Shown here piece by piece: positions 1-5,327 of a stretch of DNA of 7,167 bases. The position numbers were made by a program, and so were the translations under genes. Source of the stretch: Candidatus Bathyarchaeota archaeon (GTDB lineage Archaea > Thermoproteota > Bathyarchaeia > Bathyarchaeales > SOJC01). The notes under the pieces are model-generated. The model worked only from the letters and a program-made list of their open reading frames with translations. It was not told the DNA's origin and searched no databases. The stretch is from contig DAOWHM010000099.1 of NCBI GenBank assembly GCA_030641425.1, positions 1 through 7,167 of the forward strand. The letters are read 5' to 3'. How positions within the stretch are numbered: position 1 is the first letter of the stretch; each line of letters begins with the position of its first letter.

Positions 1-28
1 ATTTTGCGGACTTCTTAGGAGTGTGATG

Positions 29-40
29 TGTGATATCACA
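29..40. repeat. Perfect 12-bp palindrome overlapping a stop codon
   Basis: TGTGATATCACA is a perfect inverted repeat that contains the TGA stop (36-38, minus strand) of the uncharacterised gene. Directly beside it (22-29) is TGTGATGT, which puts another GTGA half-site next to the palindrome. The same arrangement recurs at the end of the carbon-nitrogen hydrolase gene near 1930-1952. It could be a regulator-binding site, a 3'-end/termination structure, or a dispersed repeat. The sequence alone does not decide. Confidence 0.6.
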
Positions 41-527
41 TACTCACGGTCTTCCATGGTTTTGAAAGGCTATTGAGTGTTGTTTCGAGTTCTAATCGAA
101 GTGTTTCTATGATTCGCAGTTGTTCTTTTGCGCCTTTTTTATGGGTCATGAAATCAGCAAGCGTTGTTGTGTATGCTTTGAGCTTGTTTGAAGCTTCTAG
201 GTAGGGATAAAGGTCTGTGTTTTCAATAAGGCCGAGATATCCCAGAAGAAGAATCGTGTATATGGATTGAATTACGTTCTTTTTTGCTTGTCTAAGCGTT
301 CTGTTGAAGGATCCGCGGCTCACTGCTGCCTTTGTTTGCCTTAATTTGGCTTTTTCGTCGTATTTTACGTGTTTTGAGGCCATATTGTCGGCTAAAGCGT
401 CTATTAGTAGTGTTTCCAACTGCGTCATTGTTAAATGGCTGTTGTTTGCCAGTATTTTCGCAATTGGGTCTCCTAGAGAGAGTTTTAGCCAATTTCGGAC
501 GTTTTTTTTGAGCGACAAATTTATCAC
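36..527 (-). CDS. Uncharacterised archaeal protein, 163 aa
   Basis: I do not recognise this protein and assign no function. It begins with a GTG codon (525-527). A weak Shine-Dalgarno AGGA lies about 11 nt upstream and a good BRE/TATA-like box about 45 bp upstream, so the start is plausible. It is basic and mostly helical in appearance. The N-terminus (1-60) has amphipathic stretches. The middle (about 69-102) holds a striking block, SRGSFNRTLRQAKKNVIQSI followed by a hydrophobic run YTILLLGYLGLIE, which could be a buried helix of a small DNA-binding or regulatory domain or a single weak membrane segment. The C-terminal third (about 132-152) is Lys/Glu/Leu-rich and may be a short coiled coil. 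It is monocistronic, diverges from the aminotransferase, and its TGA stop lies inside the palindrome TGTGATATCACA. The protein-like composition and the promoter support a real gene. The role is unknown. Confidence 0.75.
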   Translation of the reverse strand: MINLSLKKNVRNWLKLSLGDPIAKILANNSHLTMTQLETLLIDALADNMASKHVKYDEKAKLRQTKAAVSRGSFNRTLRQAKKNVIQSIYTILLLGYLGLIENTDLYPYLEASNKLKAYTTTLADFMTHKKGAKEQLRIIETLRLELETTLNSLSKPWKTVSM

Positions 528-567
528 AAGCTTTCAAGTCCTAGCGGATACATTCTTGTATACGAGG

Positions 568-582
568 TAGTTATACCTTTCC
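568..582 (-). promoter_or_regulatory. BRE/TATA-like promoter of the uncharacterised gene
   Basis: Read on the minus strand, this is GGAAAGGTATAACTA: a purine-rich BRE-like part followed by a TATA box. A start about 25 bp downstream would fall near 549, giving a leader of about 20 nt that contains the AGGA ahead of the GTG start. The prediction rests on pattern and spacing only. Confidence 0.5.
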
Positions 583-633
583 AGACTGAATTAGTGTAAG
601 ATTAGGAACCAAACAAGTAACGACTCACGAAGA

Positions 634-652
634 AAAAGGCAAACATTTTATG
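634..652 (+). promoter_or_regulatory. BRE/TATA-like promoter of the aminotransferase gene
   Basis: An AAAAGGCAAA-type BRE region is followed by the AT-rich box ACATTTTATG (643-652). A transcript starting about 25 bp downstream (near 673) would begin at the AGGGA that serves as a Shine-Dalgarno for the TTG start at 684. The TATA match is moderate rather than strong. Confidence 0.4.
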
Positions 653-683
653 CTGAGAAAACCAAAAAACTCAGGGATACTAT

Positions 684-1853
684 TTGCAAACGCGCAAAAG
701 AAGAGCTGAAAGACTGAAGAATATAAAAGCCTCAGCTATTCGACGGCTTTTCAGGCTAGGCAAGCAAATGCCTAATGTCATTAGTCTTGGTATAGGTGAA
801 CCGGATTTCATACCTCCACCACACGTTTTGGAAGCCGTCAAACAAGCAATGGATGACGGAAAGACACACTATGCCCCTTCAGATGGCATTTTGGAATTGC
901 GGGAAGCCATAGCAAAGAAGTTTTCGCATGACTATGGCATTTTCTATAATCCAGAAGATGAAATTTTAGTAACCGTGGGCGCAACAGAGGCAGTATCGCT
1001 TGCACTGCAAGCTCTCATAAACCCTGGTGATGAGGTATTAATTCCGAATCCTGGTTTTGTATGTTATGAACCTGCAGTACTTATTGCGGGGGGCACACCA
1101 GTTTCAATTCCAATTCTTGAGAGAGACTGTTTCAAACCAGATATTGAGAATGTGATATCGCTTATTACAAGCAAGTCACGCGTGATAATAATTAACTCCC
1201 CAAACAATCCTACGGGATCCGTCTTTAGCTACGACGAGTTGGCTGAGTTAGGCAAATTAGCAGTGGAGAACGATTTGATTGTGATCTCTGATGAAGTATA
1301 TGAGAAGATTATCTATGATGATGCTAAACACTATTGTTCCTCAACCTTTCCAGGTTTGCGTGAAAGAACAATTGTTGTGAACTCTTTTTCTAAGACCTAT
1401 GCCATGACGGGTCTTCGCGTCGGTTATGCAGTTGGTCCTCGAGATCTGATTTCAGCAATGCTTCTTGTTCAACAGTTCACAGTGGCGTGTGTTGACACTG
1501 TAGCCCAATATGCTGCTATAGCGGCTTTGGAGGGCCCACAGGATTTTGTGTCAACAATGGTTTCAATGTTTGACAAACGGCGCATGCTTGTTTATAGACG
1601 TTTGAATGAGATGGAAGGTATTCGTTGTACCCTCCCGAATGGAGCGTTCTATGCTTTCCCAAATGTCAAAGAGTTCAAGAGATCCTCAGGGGAACTCTCT
1701 GAGCTTCTCTTGAAAGAAGCCAAAGTTGTGGTGACTCCTGGTTCCGCTTTTGGTAGATACGGTGAAGGTTTCCTTAGGCTTTCTTATGCTACCTCTTATG
1801 AAAAGATTGAGGAAGGGTTGGATAGATTGGGAAGAGCAATAGAGAGATTTTAA
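684..1853 (+). CDS. Class I/II PLP-dependent aminotransferase (aspartate aminotransferase-like)
   Basis: This is a cytosolic fold-type I PLP enzyme that transfers an amino group between an amino acid and a 2-oxo acid. Its 389 aa match the usual length of the archaeal/bacterial I-gamma-like group. Visible motifs in order are: N-terminal substrate motif ISLGIGEPDF (33-42); cofactor-phosphate loop GATEA (99-103); SPNNPTG (172-178) with the cofactor-contacting Asn; ISDEVYEK (201-208) with Asp203 for the pyridine nitrogen and Tyr206; SFSKTYAMTG (234-243) with Lys237 as the Schiff-base lysine; and FLRLSYA (363-369) with Arg365 for the substrate alpha-carboxylate. All catalytic residues are intact. 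The start is TTG, with AGGGA 6 nt upstream, and no usable in-frame ATG occurs before residue 29. Substrate specificity (aspartate, alanine, aromatic or other) cannot be read from these motifs. The gene stands alone between divergent and convergent neighbours. Confidence 0.93.
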   Translation: MQTRKRRAERLKNIKASAIRRLFRLGKQMPNVISLGIGEPDFIPPPHVLEAVKQAMDDGKTHYAPSDGILELREAIAKKFSHDYGIFYNPEDEILVTVGATEAVSLALQALINPGDEVLIPNPGFVCYEPAVLIAGGTPVSIPILERDCFKPDIENVISLITSKSRVIIINSPNNPTGSVFSYDELAELGKLAVENDLIVISDEVYEKIIYDDAKHYCSSTFPGLRERTIVVNSFSKTYAMTGLRVGYAVGPRDLISAMLLVQQFTVACVDTVAQYAAIAALEGPQDFVSTMVSMFDKRRMLVYRRLNEMEGIRCTLPNGAFYAFPNVKEFKRSSGELSELLLKEAKVVVTPGSAFGRYGEGFLRLSYATSYEKIEEGLDRLGRAIERF

Positions 1854-1895
1854 TCAACGGAGTCATCGGAAAAACATCTTATCGAGGATCCTTTC

Positions 1896-1952
1896 ATATC
1901 ACATTGATATCACGTGGTCGTGATACAGCTGTGATGTCTGTGACGTCACAGA
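1896..1952. repeat. Cluster of TCAC/GTGA half-sites between convergent genes
   Basis: This segment holds six half-sites: TCAC at 1899 and 1910, GTGA at 1920, 1931 and 1940, and TCAC at 1946. The first four steps are 11, 10, 11 and 9 bp, close to one helical turn. Within the cluster, TATCACG (1908-1914) and CGTGATA (1919-1925) form a perfect 7-bp hairpin with loop TGGT. TCTGTGACGTCACAGA (1937-1952) is a perfect 16-bp palindrome that covers the TGA stop (1946-1948) of the minus-strand hydrolase gene. The role is unknown: a cooperative protein-binding array or a 3'-end structure between convergent transcripts would both fit. Confidence 0.6.
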
Positions 1953-2782
1953 TTTTCCGAGAGGCTCTTTAATGATTGATATAGTTCCGGTCTCAAATCT
2001 CGAAGTGTAGGTACAAATGCCTCTACGGGTTTCAAATCTTTATAGTCAAAATCTCCGATGGTAAAGTCCTCCTCATCATATTTCAGTCTGGCGATCAAGT
2101 GTCCACTGGGGCCTATTAATCGGCTTCCCCCCCAGAATTGTAGCCCATTTTCGATACCAACAAGGTTTACATAGACTAGGTAGCATGTGTTCTCAATTGC
2201 CCTTGCCATTGTGAGCGTTTCGAAGAATTTTTTCCTTACGGCAGGGGAGGCTGAGATGCAGACTATGAGTTTTGCTCCTTGTAGTCGTAGTGCTCGTGAT
2301 ACTTCTGGAAAGAATACATCGTAACATATCATCATACCTATTGGACCAATTTCTGTCTGGAAGATTGGTATGTGATATCCAAGTCTGAAATATCTCTTCT
2401 CTTCGAATACACTGTGGGTTGGCAAGTGCATCTTTCTGTACTTTCCAATGTAACCATTTGGACCTATGAGTACGGCTGTATTGTAAAGTATTGCCTCCCC
2501 CTTTTGGCTTCGTTCCGGCATTCCAAAGATTATATGGAGATTGTACTCTTCTGCGAGCTCTTCGATCATCGCTGTGGATTTTCCAGGGATTTCTTCGGCT
2601 AACTCGTACGTCAAGTCTCTCATGGTATATCCTGTCAAGGACATCTCAGGAAATATTATAATATCCGCTTCTTGGATTTGTGCCTTTTTCACATACTCTT
2701 TCATCTTGCCCATGTTGTACCGTTTGTTTCCGATTTTACATGGGAACTGTGTCAGGGCGGCTTTAAATTCACTCTTCGTCAT
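1946..2782 (-). CDS. Carbon-nitrogen hydrolase (nitrilase superfamily), possible glutaminase partner of NadE
   Basis: This protein should hydrolyse a non-peptide C-N bond, most likely an amide. The nitrilase Glu-Lys-Cys triad is complete: Glu46 in FPEMSLTGY, Lys117 in YRKMHLP and Cys153 in MICYDVFFPE. The family's second glutamate is probably Glu128 in FEEKRYF. The ending PTLRDLRPELY (258-268) is also typical of the family. I chose the ATG at 2780-2782 (278 aa), because GGAGAGG lies just upstream within the last codons of nadE. A TTG five codons earlier would overlap nadE and use that same sequence. Only one base separates the nadE stop from this ATG, so the two are probably translationally coupled. 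In many bacteria a nitrilase-type glutaminase domain is fused to NadE to supply ammonia, so a split two-subunit version is a reasonable inference here. The ICYDVFFPE context of the cysteine also fits general amidases, so the substrate stays open. Confidence 0.9.
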   Translation of the reverse strand: MTKSEFKAALTQFPCKIGNKRYNMGKMKEYVKKAQIQEADIIIFPEMSLTGYTMRDLTYELAEEIPGKSTAMIEELAEEYNLHIIFGMPERSQKGEAILYNTAVLIGPNGYIGKYRKMHLPTHSVFEEKRYFRLGYHIPIFQTEIGPIGMMICYDVFFPEVSRALRLQGAKLIVCISASPAVRKKFFETLTMARAIENTCYLVYVNLVGIENGLQFWGGSRLIGPSGHLIARLKYDEEDFTIGDFDYKDLKPVEAFVPTLRDLRPELYQSLKSLSENL

Positions 2783-2783
2783 A

Positions 2784-3638
2784 TTATTCCTCTCCAAGGT
2801 TAATTTCTCGGATGAGCCTGAAGTCCGCGTTTATAGTTCTGAATTGTAGTTTTGTTGTCAATGGCATTTTTCTTTTGTGTTCAGTCTGTAGCCATCTATT
2901 CTTGATGGTAGCGACAGTTTTAGGTGACAGGTTTAATTGTTTAGCTATTGTGTTGGTGGACATGAAGTGTTCTAGTCCATAGAGTATCAAGTCCAAGATT
3001 TCGTATTTTAGTCCAATTTCCTTTTCAGCCGTTTGCTTGGGTAGTAGACCCGGTGTTGAAGGCTTGTTTACTATTGTTGGTGGGAGGCCTAGATGTAGGG
3101 CTAACCTTCGCACTTGGGTTTTGTAGAGATCCATGAGTGGAGCGATGTCAGCCGCGCCATCTCCCCACTTGGTGAAGTAACCTATCATCGCTTCGCTTTT
3201 GTCGCTGGTACCTAGTACGAGTTTCTTTTGATGGTTGGCGTAGTAATAGAGGATGAGCATGCGAGTTCTGGCTTTGAGGTTTCCTTTACTGAGTGCATCT
3301 CTTGACTCAAAGTCAGGAATTGATTTGTAAAGTGTGTCTAGGACTCTTGTGAGATCTACGTCTTTTAGTTGGAGTCCTAGGTTCCCTGCGATGAGTTTAA
3401 CGTGTTGGTGATCCTTCTTGTTATAGGCTTCCTCCTCTGGCATATATATGCAGAGAACCTTGCTACTTCCAACAGCCTTTACTGAAAGGGTTGCTCCAAC
3501 TGCACTGTCTACTCCTCCGGAAAGACCCATGACAATGCCTTTTGCTTTGGCTTTTTTAACGTAATCTTGTATGAAGTAAGTGATTCTCTCTTCCGTTGAT
3601 TTTGGGTCAATTTGAAGCAAATTCCCTTGTAGTTTCAC
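2784..3638 (-). CDS. nadE: NAD+ synthetase, short (synthetase-domain only) form
   Basis: This enzyme catalyses the ATP-dependent amidation of deamido-NAD+ (NaAD) to NAD+ in the cytosol, the last step of NAD synthesis. The 284 aa correspond to the ammonia-using synthetase domain alone, with no fused glutaminase. Seen motifs are the PP-loop GLSGGVDSA (38-46), KGNLKARTRM (118-127), GTSDKSE (143-149), TKWGDGAADIAPL (156-168), and the PSTPGLLPKQTAEKEIG block (193-209) for nucleotide and substrate binding. The C-terminal region NTIAKQLNLSPKTV ... TEHKRKMPL looks helix-turn-helix-like but is a normal part of short NadE proteins. The start is GTG (3636-3638), with a strong GGAGG (3648-3652) 9 nt away. 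It is the first gene of a two-gene operon with the carbon-nitrogen hydrolase, whose Shine-Dalgarno lies in the nadE terminal codons. Confidence 0.95.
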   Translation of the reverse strand: MKLQGNLLQIDPKSTEERITYFIQDYVKKAKAKGIVMGLSGGVDSAVGATLSVKAVGSSKVLCIYMPEEEAYNKKDHQHVKLIAGNLGLQLKDVDLTRVLDTLYKSIPDFESRDALSKGNLKARTRMLILYYYANHQKKLVLGTSDKSEAMIGYFTKWGDGAADIAPLMDLYKTQVRRLALHLGLPPTIVNKPSTPGLLPKQTAEKEIGLKYEILDLILYGLEHFMSTNTIAKQLNLSPKTVATIKNRWLQTEHKRKMPLTTKLQFRTINADFRLIREINLGEE

Positions 3639-3671
3639 GTTTTTTTTCCTCCTGTCAAACTGGTTGCCAGT

Positions 3672-3690
3672 TGCTTTTATCTTTAAGCCA
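3672..3690 (-). promoter_or_regulatory. TATA-like promoter of the nadE-hydrolase operon
   Basis: On the minus strand this reads CTTAAAGATAAAAG (3674-3687). A start about 25 bp downstream, near 3655, gives a very short leader that still includes the GGAGG ribosome-binding site before the GTG start of nadE. Confidence 0.45.
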
Positions 3691-3715
3691 ACTACGAATA
3701 GAGGTGTCTATGGGC

Positions 3716-3730
3716 AAAGGCTTTTAGATA
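3716..3730 (+). promoter_or_regulatory. BRE/TATA box of the tRNA-Ser gene
   Basis: CAAAGGCTTTTAGATA contains an AAAGG BRE-like element and the box CTTTTAGATA (3721-3730). Its centre is about 28 bp upstream of the first tRNA base (3756), which is the expected spacing for a transcript starting at or just before the mature 5' end. Confidence 0.5.
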
Positions 3731-3755
3731 CGTGGAGCTTTCTGAGTTTGCCTGT

Positions 3756-3863
3756 GCCGGGGTGGCAGAGTGGTAATGCGCCGGCCTCGAGATCCTAATC
3801 ATTAGAAAGGGCCAGCAAGCCGGTGGGCCTCGGCCCTCAGGGGTTCAAATCCTCTCCCCGGCG
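3756..3863 (+). tRNA. tRNA-Ser (anticodon CGA) with a 26-nt intron
   Basis: The acceptor stem pairs GCCGGGG (3756-3762) with CCCCGGC (3856-3862), followed by discriminator G73 (3863), as expected for serine. CCA is not encoded. The D-stem is GCA/TGC. The anticodon stem is CCGGC (3781-3785) with GCCGG (3819-3823), and the anticodon CGA is at 3788-3790, reading UCG. The long variable arm GGGC-CTCG-GCCC (3825-3836) marks a type II tRNA. The T-arm is AGGGG-TTCAAAT-CCTCT (3839-3855). The intron at 3792-3817 sits at the canonical 37/38 position. It can be folded into a bulge-helix-bulge: bulges AGA and CAA, a central helix CTCG/CCAG with one C-C mismatch, and an inner helix TCCT/AGGG. A tRNA-splicing endonuclease would remove it. 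Serine identity rests on the variable arm, discriminator and anticodon. Confidence 0.95.
3792..3817 (+). other. tRNA intron (position 37/38)
   Basis: This 26-nt insertion lies between G37 (3791) and A38 (3818) of tRNA-Ser(CGA). Removing it restores a 7-base anticodon loop CTCGAGA closed by a perfect 5-bp stem. The 5' part TCCT pairs with AGGG (one G-U) and the 3' part CCAG pairs with loop bases CTCG apart from one C-C mismatch, giving 3-nt bulges at both cut sites. It also contains the alternative hairpin CTAA-TCA-TTAG (3795-3805). Confidence 0.85.
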
Positions 3864-4016
3864 CCTGAATCCCAGACGACTTTGACTCTAGATTCAAAGC
3901 CCGCGTACTGTGCCCCCACTTGATATTTTGAAACGAGATGCGCTTATACACTAATTAGATAGATTCAGGTGTAGAAGATCTGAGAATGAAGGTTTTATTT
4001 GGCTGATCAAGGAATG
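3864..4016. other. Intergenic stretch between the tRNA and the protease gene
   Basis: I see no convincing gene here. Just after the tRNA, CTTTGA (3880-3885) can pair with TCAAAG (3894-3899). The competing pair TGAATC (3866-3871) with GATTCA (3891-3896) uses overlapping bases, so only one hairpin can form at a time. Further on, GCTTATACAC (3942-3951) looks like a second TATA box that would start a transcript near 3972. Scattered CTGA and ATGAAG words near 3980-4005 resemble box D and box C' of a guide RNA, but no good box C is present. Confidence 0.4.
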
Positions 4017-4026
4017 CTTATAAGAA
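4012..4026 (+). promoter_or_regulatory. TATA promoter of the HtrA-like protease gene
   Basis: GAATGCTTATAAGAA contains the near-ideal archaeal box CTTATAAG (4017-4024). A start 25 bp downstream (about 4047) gives a leader of roughly 24 nt before the TTG start. It is the best TATA match in the window. Confidence 0.6.
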
Positions 4027-4070
4027 TCGTGGAATTTTAATGAGGAGACAGATTTTGGGGAAATGCGAAT

Positions 4071-5285
4071 TTGCAGGATGAATATAAAACCCAAGGAAAC
4101 TTTCCATTTACAGCAGTGATAGTGATTGCTATCATAGTTGTAGCAGGGATCATTGGAAACTTCTATACTTATGAAGTGGTCTCAAACAGCGTTAGAAATG
4201 CGGAAAGGCGAGTTGAAACTCTTCAGGCTCAAATAGAAGCCTTAACCGAAGCGTTGGGAAGCTACAATCAAACAAGCGTAGGTAATGTGACACTTTCTGA
4301 GCTATATGAGGGCATTAAAGACTCTGTGGTTTTGATTCACGGATATATGGTTGAGTCTGCTCTAGTTGGTCAAGAAATCACTGATGTGTCAGGATCTGGT
4401 TTCGTCTACAACCTTTCAGGCTATGGGATGGTAGTTTGTACGAACTATCATGTGATTGAGGGCGTGGATCCGCCAAGCTTGACTGTAACATTTAGAGACG
4501 GTAACTCTTACCTTGCCACTAGACTAGGGGAAGACCCATACTCGGACTTCGCGGTTCTTTTAGTGGATGCTCCTGAAGAAGAGTTCAAACCTCTTCCTAT
4601 AGTTAGTTCGTCACTTCTCAAGGTGGGTGATTTGGTGATAGCAGTGGGGAACCCTTATGGTTTGACTGGTAGTATGACTACCGGCATTGTCAGTCAACTC
4701 GGGAGAACCATTACTGAGCCTATGACTGGCGGTTACCCAATAGCTGATGTTATACAGATCAGCACACCAATAAATCCTGGAAATTCAGGGGGCCCCTTAC
4801 TTAATTCGAAGGGGCAGGTAGTTGGAATCACTACTGCTGTGATCACGGAGTCTCAAGGCATAGGCTTCGCCATACCCTCTGATACAATTCTTCGAGAGAT
4901 CGTTTGGCTGGTTAATGGCATGGAATATGAACATTCTTGGATAGGAGTAACGGGAATGGACATGTCGTATGAAATTGCCCAAGCTATTGAAACTCCTACA
5001 ACCTATGGTTGGCTGATAGTAAGTGTCATGAACAATAGCCCAGCTGAGAAAGCTGGTTTGAAGGGGGCGACTCATAATGTTGAAATCTACGGTCAGACAA
5101 CCCCAATAGGAGGGGATATTATACTTGCCATCAACAACACAGGAATTTTGAATGGAGACGATATCTCAAAGTATCTCGAGGAACATACAAGGCCAAGCCA
5201 AACTATCAGTATCACAGTTGAGAGAGATGGATCTGAAATGCTCATTCCTCTGATTCTTGAGCCTCGACCACCACCTACAACTTGA
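4071..5285 (+). CDS. Membrane-anchored HtrA/DegP-type serine protease with PDZ domain
   Basis: This is predicted to be an envelope protease/chaperone that degrades or refolds damaged proteins outside the membrane. In order it has a short cytoplasmic start, an uncleaved-looking transmembrane helix (about 12-34), a short coiled coil (about 37-66), a trypsin-fold domain (about 75-275) and one PDZ domain (about 285-395). It ends in a proline-rich tail. The triad is complete: His127 in TNYHVIEG, Asp159 in YSDFAVLLV and Ser239 in NPGNSGGPLL. The layout matches single-PDZ, anchored HtrA proteins (DegS-like) rather than secreted double-PDZ DegP, so a trimer tethered by the N-terminal helix is likely. 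The start is TTG. The frame upstream opens at a TGA (4041-4043) and has no ATG, GTG or other TTG, so TTG is the first possible start, with GGGG about 10 nt ahead. The gene is monocistronic and converges on the next gene. Confidence 0.94.
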   Translation: MQDEYKTQGNFPFTAVIVIAIIVVAGIIGNFYTYEVVSNSVRNAERRVETLQAQIEALTEALGSYNQTSVGNVTLSELYEGIKDSVVLIHGYMVESALVGQEITDVSGSGFVYNLSGYGMVVCTNYHVIEGVDPPSLTVTFRDGNSYLATRLGEDPYSDFAVLLVDAPEEEFKPLPIVSSSLLKVGDLVIAVGNPYGLTGSMTTGIVSQLGRTITEPMTGGYPIADVIQISTPINPGNSGGPLLNSKGQVVGITTAVITESQGIGFAIPSDTILREIVWLVNGMEYEHSWIGVTGMDMSYEIAQAIETPTTYGWLIVSVMNNSPAEKAGLKGATHNVEIYGQTTPIGGDIILAINNTGILNGDDISKYLEEHTRPSQTISITVERDGSEMLIPLILEPRPPPTT

Positions 5286-5292
5286 AGCTTCC

Positions 5293-5327
5293 AACTTCTA
5301 ATTCAGGTTGTCTAAACCTCAGAAGTT
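5293..5327. other. Hairpin between convergent genes
   Basis: AACTTCT (5293-5299) pairs with AGAAGTT (5321-5327), and inside it AGGTT (5305-5309) pairs with AACCT (5315-5319) around loop GTCTA, leaving an asymmetric internal bulge. It lies just after the protease stop and overlaps the TGA (5319-5321) of the minus-strand neighbour. It may mark the ends of both transcripts. It lacks a T-run, so termination is uncertain. Confidence 0.35.

Noticed and set aside
304..570. Plus-strand open frame opposite the uncharacterised protein
   Set aside because: It is a shadow of the minus-strand gene, which has a promoter, a plausible ribosome-binding site and a more protein-like sequence. This frame has no upstream signals and a low-complexity Ser/Phe-rich content.
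1939..1950. CRP/FNR-type operator
   Set aside because: The bacterial CRP consensus has a 6-bp spacer between TGTGA and TCACA. Here the spacer is 2 bp, and no such regulator is encoded in the window.
22..1952. Transposon ends or a MITE bounded by the TGTGAnnTCACA palindromes
   Set aside because: The intervening 1.9 kb holds ordinary genes, the two copies are palindromes rather than facing inverted repeats, and no target-site duplication is evident.
2900..2990. Helix-turn-helix regulator fused to the C-terminus of NadE
   Set aside because: The AKQLNLSPKTV-like helix pattern is part of the normal C-terminal region of short NadE proteins and the total length is ordinary.
3972..4010. Possible C/D box guide RNA (CTGA and ATGAAG words)
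   Set aside because: No RTGATGA box C is present at the proper distance and no terminal stem is seen, so the box words are probably chance matches.
4063..4116. Short frame ATGCGAATTTGC... overlapping the start of the protease gene
   Set aside because: It ends at a TGA after 18 codons in another frame. A leader peptide is possible, but nothing supports it beyond an ATG, and the protease frame is intact from TTG.
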